Positions 32,641 to 40,480 of a DNA stretch of 41,212 nt are shown piece after piece. The notes under the pieces are model-generated. The model did not search any database. It had not been told where the DNA came from and saw nothing but the letters and a program-made list of their open reading frames with translations. The stretch comes from Desulfovermiculus sp041686195 (GTDB lineage: Bacteria > Desulfobacterota > Desulfovibrionia > Desulfovibrionales > Desulfothermaceae): contig JAWLEI010000020.1 in assembly GCA_041686195.1 (NCBI GenBank), positions 1 through 41,212 on the forward strand, read 5' to 3'. Each line of letters opens with the position of its first letter. Positions within the stretch are counted from its first letter, which is position 1. Position numbers and translations under genes: made by a program.

Positions 32641-33903
32641 TCATTTCATGGCCGTTTCCCGGTTCAACTCCAGCATGCGCCTCTCTTGGAGGGTATTCAC
32701 CTCTTGCAGAGAAACAGCCAGCACTTGCTGCATCTCCGGGACATATATTCTGTGCAGGGAATAATTGGGCACCAACTCAAACCCTCGATACAGCTTGTGC
32801 TCACCCCCCATGCCAGGATCAAAGCGCTGCATTCGGTTCTGGATGGCCCATTGGATCGGCTCATAGTAGCAGAGATTAAAGTGCAGAAACGGAATACCAT
32901 CCAATCCGCCCCAGTATCGGCCAAAGAGCTGTTTGCCCTTAAAGACCAGCATGGACATGCCCAGAGGCTGCTTTTGTCCCTGCTTATAGGCAGCCAGTAG
33001 CAAAAGATGATCTTTCAGATCATGCCCCAGGCCCAGGAAAAAGTCCCGGGTCAGATATTTGCAGCTCCAGGGAAAGTATCTCTGGTTGGTGTGGACATAA
33101 AAACTGTACATCCAGGAAAGGTGCTCTTCCCGGATGTCTTCGCCCGTCAGGGCCTTACATATTATCCCCTGACTGGCCAGGCTCTTACGTTCCTTTTTGA
33201 TGTTCTTGCGTCTGTTGGACCGAAAACGGGCCAGGAAGTCCTCAAAATTCTCATAATCCTGATTCTCCCAGGCAAAGCCAGGATGGATCCAGGCATAAAA
33301 ACCCAGATATTTCAGCTCTTTGCCCCATCCAGGGGCCACAAAATGATAATGGCACCCGCTCAAGCTGTTTGCCTGGCAGAAACGCCCTATCTCCTGTTGC
33401 ACAACCCGGATCAGGCGGCCTTGGTTTTCATTCTGATCCAGCAGGAATCGGTAGGCCCCGATCGGGGTAAATGGACTCATCCCCACCAGCTTGGGATAGT
33501 AGGCCAGGTCCATGCTCTCGGCCAGTTGGGCCCAGAACCGGTCGAAGACAAATTCCCCGTCACTGTGCGTCTTGATGAACAGTGGGGCCGCAGCTACCAG
33601 CCTGCCGGCTCTGTATACAGCCAGATGCTGGGGCTGCCACCCGGTTTCAGGTCTGACTGATCCAGACTCTTCCAGCAGGCGCAGCCATTCCCAGCTGAGA
33701 AATGGGGTGGACAGCTCCCGGCCCAAAATGTCCCATTCATATTTCTTTATTCCCAATATGGAATCATGCCAGGTGAATGAGTATTCCCTGCTGCTTGTTT
33801 GGTTCCAATCGTTCATACTCTCAAAGCATCCATGAATATTTCGCTTTCCCGGACTCTCATTGATCACTTTTTGCTGTTTCAGCTGTTGGCTCAAACCGTT
33901 CAT
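32641..33903 (-). CDS. GNAT/FemAB-like acyltransferase (DUF482 family)
   Basis: The 420-residue protein has the layout of the DUF482 (peptidogalycan biosynthesis/recognition) proteins. It opens the core with TPFLSWEWLRLLEESG, contains FVFDRFWAQLAE and RFRSNRRKNIKKERKSL, and ends with FDPGMGGEHKLYRGFELVP. The fold is GNAT-like and related to FemAB aminoacyl transferases. It is encoded just after the GalT-like gene (12-nt gap) on the same strand. The biochemical reaction is not established. Start uncertain: M30 also has a plausible site, but AAAGAGAT precedes the longer start. Confidence 0.82.
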   Translation of the reverse strand: MNGLSQQLKQQKVINESPGKRNIHGCFESMNDWNQTSSREYSFTWHDSILGIKKYEWDILGRELSTPFLSWEWLRLLEESGSVRPETGWQPQHLAVYRAGRLVAAAPLFIKTHSDGEFVFDRFWAQLAESMDLAYYPKLVGMSPFTPIGAYRFLLDQNENQGRLIRVVQQEIGRFCQANSLSGCHYHFVAPGWGKELKYLGFYAWIHPGFAWENQDYENFEDFLARFRSNRRKNIKKERKSLASQGIICKALTGEDIREEHLSWMYSFYVHTNQRYFPWSCKYLTRDFFLGLGHDLKDHLLLLAAYKQGQKQPLGMSMLVFKGKQLFGRYWGGLDGIPFLHFNLCYYEPIQWAIQNRMQRFDPGMGGEHKLYRGFELVPNYSLHRIYVPEMQQVLAVSLQEVNTLQERRMLELNRETAMK

Positions 33904-33915
33904 ATCTCTTTTTAG

Positions 33916-34977
33916 CTACTTCTTCTCTGGAAAGTCAGCTTGCATCCATTGCGCTAGCTTCTCCGGCTTGTTCAAGATCAATTCGTTGCGCATGAGCTTT
34001 TGCAGAAAAAAATCATCAGTTCTGTGATGAGGGAAAACGTTTTGCCTGTTCACAATGCGCATTATGCAACAAAAATGCGGACTGTCCTGGCCCAGAGGGC
34101 CGCTGAAGCAGGAAAAATTAAAGCTTGAGAGGTTCATATCATGCCAGACCCCAAGTATATGGTTCAGTCCCAAAGCAAGATCCTGGACATCCTGGTCTGA
34201 CCAGTCCAGAAAGCTCTGCCTTTCCGGCCAGACTATCTGGATCTCGTTAAATCCCATGGGCGAGAAGGCCGTTATCCACTGTGATCCATTGATTTGTCCT
34301 ATCCAGCGCTGGCCAAGGGCTTTTTCCTCCTGCACCAGGTCCTGCCAATAATTGCTCGTGTTCTGGGCCTGATACTCAGCGCATTTTTGCAACAGGAGCT
34401 GATGGTGGGTGCTTGGTTCAGGGCTGTTTAAGATCTGAAAATGGGGGTGGATCAAGCTGGCCCCGGCAGGAAGCTGGTAGTTGGCATTTAAGGTTGCAAA
34501 GCGCATCTGAGGATCATATCCATGACATCTGCGCACAAAGTCCAGGGCCACTGAGAATCCATCCGCCAGCAGCCAGGCGGGGAGATCGTTGAGTTTACGC
34601 AGATGCTTGTCCCCGAGCCGAATCATGCTGTGATATGCTGCTACTGGGAAAAGATTGGGAAAGAGTGTGGCCTGACCTTTTTCCAGCCGGCCGGAAGGTA
34701 AAAAATCCTCAGGATAGCTGGGGGTGTTCTTGTGCCAATCAGCAGAACAAAGGAAGCAACTCTGCTCTGTCTCCTTTGCCCTTTGCTCCAGATAATCGAA
34801 GTCAGTATCTGGGAAAGAGAGCTTGGCCTTATCTTCCAGGGCGCTGTTAAACACGCTTTGATGTCCAGTCAGCGGATCAAAGCGCACTTCCAGGCTTTGA
34901 TTGACAAGTTGCATGTCCTGCAAGGGGCTATGAAAAGATGCCTCGTGTTTTCCCCTCTTGAACAGGATGTTCGCCAT
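33916..34977 (-). CDS. GalT-like nucleotidyltransferase (HIT superfamily)
   Basis: The 353-residue protein resembles galactose-1-phosphate uridylyltransferase. It has a zinc-type CFLC pair (C74, C77), ATLFPNLFPVAAYHS, and the histidine triad HPHFQ (H177, H179, Q181) where H179 would be the nucleotidylated residue. The C-terminal part is shorter and lacks obvious homology that I can name. A transferase acting on a sugar phosphate or nucleotide is likely; the true substrate is unknown. No galactose genes are nearby. It is translationally close to the DUF482-like gene. Confidence 0.75.
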   Translation of the reverse strand: MANILFKRGKHEASFHSPLQDMQLVNQSLEVRFDPLTGHQSVFNSALEDKAKLSFPDTDFDYLEQRAKETEQSCFLCSADWHKNTPSYPEDFLPSGRLEKGQATLFPNLFPVAAYHSMIRLGDKHLRKLNDLPAWLLADGFSVALDFVRRCHGYDPQMRFATLNANYQLPAGASLIHPHFQILNSPEPSTHHQLLLQKCAEYQAQNTSNYWQDLVQEEKALGQRWIGQINGSQWITAFSPMGFNEIQIVWPERQSFLDWSDQDVQDLALGLNHILGVWHDMNLSSFNFSCFSGPLGQDSPHFCCIMRIVNRQNVFPHHRTDDFFLQKLMRNELILNKPEKLAQWMQADFPEKK

Positions 34978-35022
34978 GCCCGGCTCCTTTGTTTTTTTAT
35001 GTGCTTTAAGATCAATGTCAGG

Positions 35023-35183
35023 TTTTCAGCCTTGCCTCCGGCAAGTCTGAAATATCTTTGGGCCCAAGCGCCAAAAAAATAAAAATTTGCCGGATTGATC
35101 AAGGATGAACCATGCGGATGAGCTCGTAGGGGCGAATAATCATTCGCCCTCTTTGGCCGGCCACGCGAAGACGCGTGACTGGT
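35023..35183. repeat. Composite dispersed repeat, left copy (inverted relative to 37.2-37.4 kb)
   Basis: Three elements are present. A TTTGCCGGAGGCAAA-type palindrome lies at 35023-35055, the 25-nt ATTTGCCGGATTGATCAAG-containing element at 35085-35109, and a GTAGGGGCGAATAATCATTC palindromic element from 35126. The same three elements occur in reverse order and orientation near 37229-37376. Interval 34978-35323 holds no gene. Confidence 0.8.
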
Positions 35184-35323
35184 GGTTCCGGACGGCCATG
35201 CCCGCCTTACTGATAGGCCCGGCTCTCAAGGCCGCCCTTGCCCTCAAGGCCAGGCCTTCTTCGTATGTAAATCATGTTCATAAGAGCGCAAGCTCTGAAG
35301 GCGCAGCGCAGGACATTTCCTGA

Positions 35324-35716
35324 TCATTCCCACCGGTCGCCTCTTTTTCGCAGTTCAATATATTCCACCTTGCCCTTGTCGCTGACAAAAGAGCTCAACA
35401 ACCAGCTAACCAGGGAGATGATCAAGGCCCCGCCCAAAGCGGACCAGAAGCCTCGAATTTCCAGGCCGCTGATAACTCCGGAAACCATAAGCAGCAGCAG
35501 GGCATTGATGACAAAGGTAAAGAGCCCGAGAGTAAGAATATTTATGGGTAGAGTGATTAGGATGAGTATAGGCCTAAATAGCGCATTGAGAATGCCCAAA
35601 AAAGCTGCTGCCCCTAAGGCAGAAAAAAAGCTGCTTAAATAAATGCCGTCAATCAGGTAGGCACAGAGAAGGATGGCCCCGGTCAGAACCAGCCAGCGAA
35701 TAGCGATCCCGAGCAT
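35324..35716 (-). CDS. Small four-helix membrane protein (phage-holin family, PF04020/YvlD-like)
   Basis: The 130-residue protein has four hydrophobic helices with the pattern of the YvlD/PF04020 family: LGILNALFRPILILITLPINI, then LGLFTFVINALLLLMVS, and a final helix before a short charged tail (KVEYIELRKRGDRWE). Despite the family name it is usually a housekeeping membrane protein, and there is no phage context. Function is unknown. It is bracketed by inverted dispersed repeats together with the HD-domain and hibernation-factor genes. Confidence 0.87.
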   Translation of the reverse strand: MLGIAIRWLVLTGAILLCAYLIDGIYLSSFFSALGAAAFLGILNALFRPILILITLPINILTLGLFTFVINALLLLMVSGVISGLEIRGFWSALGGALIISLVSWLLSSFVSDKGKVEYIELRKRGDRWE

Positions 35717-35925
35717 GATTTATCCCCTTTAAGTTGCAACCTGTGCCGTTTGTATCATCACGAGCAGGGACCAGAGATGTGCCTGGCACAACGGCTGCAA
35801 TAGATTTCATTACCAAAAGATTGCATGACCGGAAAAATGTCCCGAATGCGGCCAAAAGTCCAGGTTTGCCAATGTAACTTGCTACATACCCGAATGTGGC
35901 GGACCAGAACACCTCGACTCCCGGC

Positions 35926-35997
35926 TCATCTGAACCAGATCCTTTGTGTGGATTGCTCTTCTTCCATTTTTTGGTAGAACTTGGGCGCGGTATCCAT
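35926..35997 (-). CDS. Possible 23-residue peptide with a strong ribosome-binding site
   Basis: The frame encodes MDTAPKFYQKMEEEQSTQRI and three more residues. AAGGAGG precedes its ATG at good spacing, much better than most starts in the window. The longer overlapping frame (35649-36002) has no comparable signal. The rest of the 448-nt gap 35717-36164 shows no clear gene. It could be a leader peptide or the 5' end of a decayed gene. Confidence 0.3.
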   Translation of the reverse strand: MDTAPKFYQKMEEEQSTQRIWFR

Positions 35998-36164
35998 AAC
36001 AATCCTCCTTCGAAGTAAGTTCATACCTGCACTGAGCGAAAAGATTCCAAAAGCATAGTTTATTTCCAGCCCTCCTTGCAAGTTGAGGCCTCAAGATCTA
36101 TGCTCAAGCGCATTGCGCATAAGGCTTGAGCTCAGGGATATCTTAAACCCCAAAATTGCGAACC

Positions 36165-36782
36165 ATGCATATGATCAAAGAAAACAAACGATTGGACAGT
36201 CAGCTCCAGTTCATACTGGAAATCGACAAACTCAAGGAAGTTTACCGCCGATCCTATCTGGTCAACTCACAGCGCCGGGAAAACAGCAGTGAACACTCCT
36301 GGCATGTCGCAGTCATAGCCATGCTCATGGCTGAGTACGGGAATGAGGAGACAGATATTTGCCGGGTCCTGTGCATGCTCCTAATCCATGATTTGGTGGA
36401 GATCGATGCCGGAGACACCTATTGTTACGATGATCAAGGCGCTTTAGACAAGGCAGCTCGGGAAAAAGAGGCAGCCCACAGGCTTTTTGGCTTTTTGCCA
36501 TCCGATCAAAGCCTGTGGATTCGCAACCTGTGGGAAGAGTTTGAAGCAAACACAACCCCGGAGGCTCGATTCGCCAACGCTGTAGACCGGTTTATGCCCC
36601 TGCTGCACAATTTCTTCACCCAGGGGAAGAGCTGGCTGGAAAATGGCATCACCCAGGATCAGGTGAAGGCCCGAATGGCCAAGGTACACGAAGGTTCAAC
36701 CATCTTGTGGGAATATTCCCAGAAAATAATTGAAGACGCTGTAGACCGCGGCTATCTGCGTCCGAATAATGATTCAGCATAA
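36165..36782 (+). CDS. HD-domain phosphohydrolase (HDDC2/YfbR-like)
   Basis: The protein of about 205 residues has the HD superfamily metal site: ENSSEHSWHVAV (H44, H47), LLIHDLVEIDAGD (H75, D76) and FANAVDRFMPL (D141). Its closest relatives are HDDC2 and YfbR, which act as deoxynucleoside 5'-monophosphatases. The start is uncertain; ATG codons at 36165 and 36171 lie close together and neither has a clear ribosome-binding site. It is convergent with the hibernation-factor gene, 14 nt away. Its role in nucleotide salvage is inferred from the family. Confidence 0.88.
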   Translation: MHMIKENKRLDSQLQFILEIDKLKEVYRRSYLVNSQRRENSSEHSWHVAVIAMLMAEYGNEETDICRVLCMLLIHDLVEIDAGDTYCYDDQGALDKAAREKEAAHRLFGFLPSDQSLWIRNLWEEFEANTTPEARFANAVDRFMPLLHNFFTQGKSWLENGITQDQVKARMAKVHEGSTILWEYSQKIIEDAVDRGYLRPNNDSA

Positions 36783-36796
36783 GTTGGCAGTTCACC

Positions 36797-37126
36797 CTAT
36801 TTCTTGTCCTTGGCTTTTTTCAATCTTTTTTCCATGGCCCCAAAGGCATCACGTATGGCGTCCAGCACTTCCACTGTGCTGTTTTCCCCGCCTTCTAAAG
36901 GCTCGCTGGCCGTTGCCAGCCTTTTCTTCCCGGGCAAGCTGGTTTCAACGCGCACATGATAGGGATTGTTGCCCTGGCGTCTTTTATGATCCATTTCTAC
37001 GGCCACCCGGCACGAGATCATATCCTGAGCCAAGCGCTGCAGCTTATCCACTCGCTCCTGGACTGCATCCTCAATCCAGTCCTCTTTGGGAACATCCTTG
37101 TAGGTAATTTCCAATGGGACTTGCAT
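36797..37126 (-). CDS. Ribosome hibernation factor (HPF/RaiA family, short form)
   Basis: The 109-residue protein has the ribosome hibernation factor fold, with MQVPLEITYKDVPKEDWIEDAVQ at the start and a basic C-terminal half (KRLKKAKDKK). It is the short form lacking the dimerisation domain. It binds the 30S decoding centre and silences ribosomes under stress. AAAGGAGG lies upstream of the ATG. In many bacteria the gene neighbours rpoN, but here it does not. Confidence 0.82.
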   Translation of the reverse strand: MQVPLEITYKDVPKEDWIEDAVQERVDKLQRLAQDMISCRVAVEMDHKRRQGNNPYHVRVETSLPGKKRLATASEPLEGGENSTVEVLDAIRDAFGAMEKRLKKAKDKK

Positions 37127-37161
37127 AATAAATCCCTCCTTTGAGCATTTTTAACGCTCAT

Positions 37162-37376
37162 CTCGTATGAAACAAGCAAATAACTTAGCAGCACTGGCCT
37201 TGCCCTCCGGGAGCTTCAGTAACGTATCAGCGCGTGACTGGCCAAAGAAGGCGAATGATCATTCGCCCCTACTACTCACCCGCCAGTTTCATACTTGATC
37301 AATCCGGCAAACTTCTCCTTTTTTTGCCCGCTTTGGGGCAAAAAATATTTCAGATTTGCCGGAGGCAAAGCTGAAC
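37162..37376. repeat. Composite dispersed repeat, right copy
   Basis: CTCGTATGAAACAAG (37162-37176) is the complement of the element at 85-99 and 300-314. GGCGAATGATCATTCGCC lies near 37250, GATCAATCCGGCAAA near 37297-37311, and the 32-nt palindrome at 37345-37376 is identical to 13411-13442. The order and orientation are opposite to the 35.0-35.2 kb copy. No gene is seen between 37127 and 37387. Confidence 0.8.
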
Positions 37377-37387
37377 AGAGAAGAGAC

Positions 37388-38458
37388 TTAAAGGCCCAAG
37401 AATGTAGGGATCCTTTGACCGTATTGGAGGCCGTCTTCGATCAGGGCCAGCACATGCTCCTTTTGCTCCGGAAACTTGTAGCCCTCGTAATCATGGGAAA
37501 AGAGCAGTCCCCCGCCGCTTCCCCGCCAGTAATTGCCGGCATGGTCGAAACAAAGCCTGGAGGTGACCTCGAGCCCCTGCACTGTCAAACGCAGCTCCTG
37601 CAGCTGCTGAGCCGGGGTCAAAAGCTGTAAAATACCTTTTTGATACTCTTCATACAGAACCGAGCCCGGCAGGGGCCGAAATGGCCTGGATCTTATATAG
37701 TGAGGATTTATCTCGTTTAAAACCCGTGCAGTTTCCCGGGCGTGGCTCTCCCAGCGATCCTGGCCCCCCAATCCGGGCATCCAGTACTCTGAAACCTGGA
37801 ATCCAGCCTCTATGGCCATGCGGCCGCCCTGAATATGGGTCTGAGAATCCGCTCCTTTCCTTATCTTTTTGAGCAGCTCATCGTCTCCAGACTCCAGGCC
37901 GATATGCAGGCGATCAAGTCCCGCCTCCCGGATGGCTGTTAATTCCTCGGGCGTCTTGCGGGCAATGGTCCCGGAACGGGCATATGTAGTCACCCGTTTA
38001 ATAGAGGGGAACTTGCGACGCAGATGCTGCAGAGCTTCGATCAGATCCTGGGTCTTCATGATCATGGAGTTTGCATCTTGCAGAAATGCGGTGCCTCCAC
38101 CGGAAACCAGCCAGGACAGGAGCATGGAGAACCCGGGATGGTCTTCCAGCTCCGGATGACGACCCAGGAATTCGATCACTGCCTGTCTGCTGATTCCTGC
38201 AACTCCCTGCTGCTGGCTGATTTCTTTGATCTCATCACAGATGGCGGCCATCGCATCAATATCAGCTTTGATCTCCTCCACCGGCCGCTTCTCAAACTTC
38301 TCGGTCTTGTACATGGCGCAGAAAGCGCATTTATTCCAGGGACAATTGCGGGTAAAACGCAAAAGCAAAGAATTGCTCCCCCCTTCGCTGGGGGGTCTGT
38401 ACATCCCGGTTTCAAACGTATAATCGGTTCCTTGCATATTGTGGTCTTTCAAGTTCAT
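37388..38458 (-). CDS. Radical SAM protein with C-x4-C-x2-C cluster motif
   Basis: The 356-residue protein is a radical SAM enzyme. Its cluster motif is C39-x4-C44-x2-C47 (CPWNKCAFC), one residue longer than the usual CxxxCxxC. A VSGGGTAFLQDANSM segment lies where SAM-binding GGE residues are expected, with HIGLESGDDELLKKIRKG later. The first roughly 35 residues (TFETGMYRPPSEGGSNSLLL) are conserved in a family of uncharacterised enzymes. The substrate is unknown. It is followed by a B12-binding radical SAM gene upstream on the same strand, with 210 nt between them. Confidence 0.85.
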   Translation of the reverse strand: MNLKDHNMQGTDYTFETGMYRPPSEGGSNSLLLRFTRNCPWNKCAFCAMYKTEKFEKRPVEEIKADIDAMAAICDEIKEISQQQGVAGISRQAVIEFLGRHPELEDHPGFSMLLSWLVSGGGTAFLQDANSMIMKTQDLIEALQHLRRKFPSIKRVTTYARSGTIARKTPEELTAIREAGLDRLHIGLESGDDELLKKIRKGADSQTHIQGGRMAIEAGFQVSEYWMPGLGGQDRWESHARETARVLNEINPHYIRSRPFRPLPGSVLYEEYQKGILQLLTPAQQLQELRLTVQGLEVTSRLCFDHAGNYWRGSGGGLLFSHDYEGYKFPEQKEHVLALIEDGLQYGQRIPTFLGL

Positions 38459-38668
38459 CTCTTCTCCTTAATTAAATATTGTCTGCCGTAAGTCCATATA
38501 TATCTTATTTTCAGGCTTGCCGCAGGTCCCGCTAGTTCCGCGTCAACTGCAAGGGGTCGGTTTTCCCTCTTCGTCCCCCTTAAGGGATGTTTCTTCTTTT
38601 GCGACACCCAAGGCATGACAATACACTAGAGGCGGGACTGAATTGGAACAGTCAGCTCCCCTTTGCTC

Positions 38669-40006
38669 TCATGCAAACAGGTGCCTGATTCGGGTCATAT
38701 ACCATATCAGCTTTCCGGGCGAGGAAATCAGGCGTTGAAAGGTGACATAAAAGGAGATATAGGCCCTCTTCAGCAATCGCTCCAGCTCCTTGGGACTGAG
38801 CTTGTCTGTCCTCATGGTAGCGTGCACCCCGTCAAAAAAGGACCAGTCAATGTTCAGGATCCGGTCCTTGGCCTCCTCAAACAGCCGTGTTCCCGGATAC
38901 GGGGTCAATATGGCGAATTGAGCGATCTCAGGGGCCAGCTTTCTGGCAAACTCTATGGTCGCCTGGATGCCGGCCTTATCTTCATGCACATCGCCAATAA
39001 TGAAGCTGCACATGGGTTTGATGCGGTACTGCTTAAGCAAGTCCACAGCCTGGACCGAAGTATCTGTAGTGATCTTCTTGTTTAAAGCCTTGAGCACTTG
39101 GGGGTTGGCCGATTCTATGCCCAGAAAAACCATGTGGGCCCCGGCTGCAGACATGGCCTCCACCATATCTTCGCGCTCCACAATGGTATTGGCCCTGGAA
39201 AAGCAGAACCAGTTCAAGTCCAGGCCTCTTTTCAGCACCAGCTCGCAAAAGGCTATAGTCCTCTCCGGGTCCAGGGTAAAGTTGTCGTCCATAAAATAGA
39301 TGGAACCGATCCCAAACTCCTTCTGGACCCGCTCCGCTTCGTCAACCAGGGACTCCGGCGACCTGGGCCGCCATTTGAGGCCAAAAAGCTGAGAGGAGGC
39401 GCAGAAGGAGCAGTTGAAAGGACACCCGCGACTGCTGATCATCGAGGTGGCCTTTCTCCCCTTGAGGTACAGGGCATAATCCTGCATAGGCAGCAGATCC
39501 CGGGCCGGATAGGGAAGCCTGTCCACATCCTGGATGACCTGGCTCCCTGGATTATGCACCACCTCTCCCTGGTCCATATAGCTCAGGCCCCCAACCTGAT
39601 CCAGGCCCTTTTCTCCACCTTGACTTAAGGAATCGACCAGAGCAAGAAGGCCGGTCTCAGCCTCATTCCGGATCACATAGTCCGCAAACCCGGAGGCTAA
39701 AGGCTCTTCTGCCTGGAAGGAGACATGCGAACCGCCCATGACTACAGGTACGCCGGCGGAGCGTACTTGGCCGGCTATGTCCGCGGTTTGAGGGAAACGG
39801 GGAGTATCTGAAGTCACCCCGACCAGATCAAAGTCTTCCGGTCGAGGAGCCTGGTCGTCAGCTTGCACATTGCGATCCCAAATAACCGGCTCATGGCCGT
39901 TGGCCCGCAAATATGCGGCCAGGGAGGCCAGGCCCAAGGGGGGAAAATGCAAGGAAAAAAGCTGGAATCCTTTGGTGTATCCCGGATTGATAAGCAATAT
40001 ACGCAT
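38669..40006 (-). CDS. B12-binding-domain radical SAM protein
   Basis: The 445-residue protein joins an N-terminal cobalamin-binding-like domain (RILLINPGYTKGFQLFSLHF, LGLASLAAYLRANGHE, then VGVTSDTPRF) to a radical SAM domain with CPFNCSFC and FMDDNFTL, and a C-terminal helical part. Such proteins carry out methylations or C-C rearrangements in lipid, hopanoid or cofactor synthesis, but many only keep the fold without the classical cobalamin His motif, which I do not see here. The start at 40006 was chosen because AAGGAGG lies upstream; a longer frame begins at 40051. Substrate unknown. Confidence 0.87.
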   Translation of the reverse strand: MRILLINPGYTKGFQLFSLHFPPLGLASLAAYLRANGHEPVIWDRNVQADDQAPRPEDFDLVGVTSDTPRFPQTADIAGQVRSAGVPVVMGGSHVSFQAEEPLASGFADYVIRNEAETGLLALVDSLSQGGEKGLDQVGGLSYMDQGEVVHNPGSQVIQDVDRLPYPARDLLPMQDYALYLKGRKATSMISSRGCPFNCSFCASSQLFGLKWRPRSPESLVDEAERVQKEFGIGSIYFMDDNFTLDPERTIAFCELVLKRGLDLNWFCFSRANTIVEREDMVEAMSAAGAHMVFLGIESANPQVLKALNKKITTDTSVQAVDLLKQYRIKPMCSFIIGDVHEDKAGIQATIEFARKLAPEIAQFAILTPYPGTRLFEEAKDRILNIDWSFFDGVHATMRTDKLSPKELERLLKRAYISFYVTFQRLISSPGKLIWYMTRIRHLFA

Positions 40007-40371
40007 GGCCCAACCTCCTTCATGATCCACAGACAACTCCCCGCCTCTCAAAGGTCATTGCCATTGACCTCCTCAGTAGTGATAGCCCGGCTGTGGGTTG
40101 AGTGAAGACACCGGTAGAATGCGTAAGCTGAACATTTCCCAAAGAACTTGAGTAGCCACCAGAATGCAGTTGCTCTTGACTTAGAAATTCTAATTTTTCC
40201 CTAGTATATAATTTATCATCATAGAGAAGTCTGTCAACAAAACCTTGGGAGATTGGCATCTGCTCAACATACTGGGCGCAGGAGTGTACTAATCTGAAAT
40301 TTATGATACCAGTGGTGAATCTCATAGTGAATAAGAAAAATTCTACTTATTTCTTTTCATGCCTGAGCCCC
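40007..40371. other. Gap before etfA without a supported gene
   Basis: A 101-codon frame (40020-40325, minus) has no ribosome-binding site and no recognised domain, although parts look protein-like. The rest is AT-rich. No promoter pattern with confidence was found. Confidence 0.4.
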
Positions 40372-40411
40372 CAAAAAATCAAAGGGCCTTCCGCTTGGCG
40401 GAAGGCCCTTT
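40372..40411 (-). terminator. Intrinsic terminator of etfA
   Basis: AAAGGGCCTTCCGC (40381-40394) pairs with GCGGAAGGCCCTTT (40398-40411) around a TTG loop. On the minus strand the stem is followed by TTTGATTTTTT, about 70 nt downstream of the etfA stop. Confidence 0.9.
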
Positions 40412-40480
40412 GCTGCATGCTCTCAAGAGCTCAACAGACACTGTGCTGAGCACTCCCAAAAGTGATCAGAAAACCACCTT

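Noticed and set aside
35324..35716. Prophage signal from a holin-family protein
   Set aside because: The family is a common chromosomal membrane protein, and no phage genes are near.
40020..40325. 101-codon minus-strand frame
   Set aside because: No ribosome-binding site or known domain. It also overlaps the ribosome-binding site and start of the B12-radical SAM gene region.
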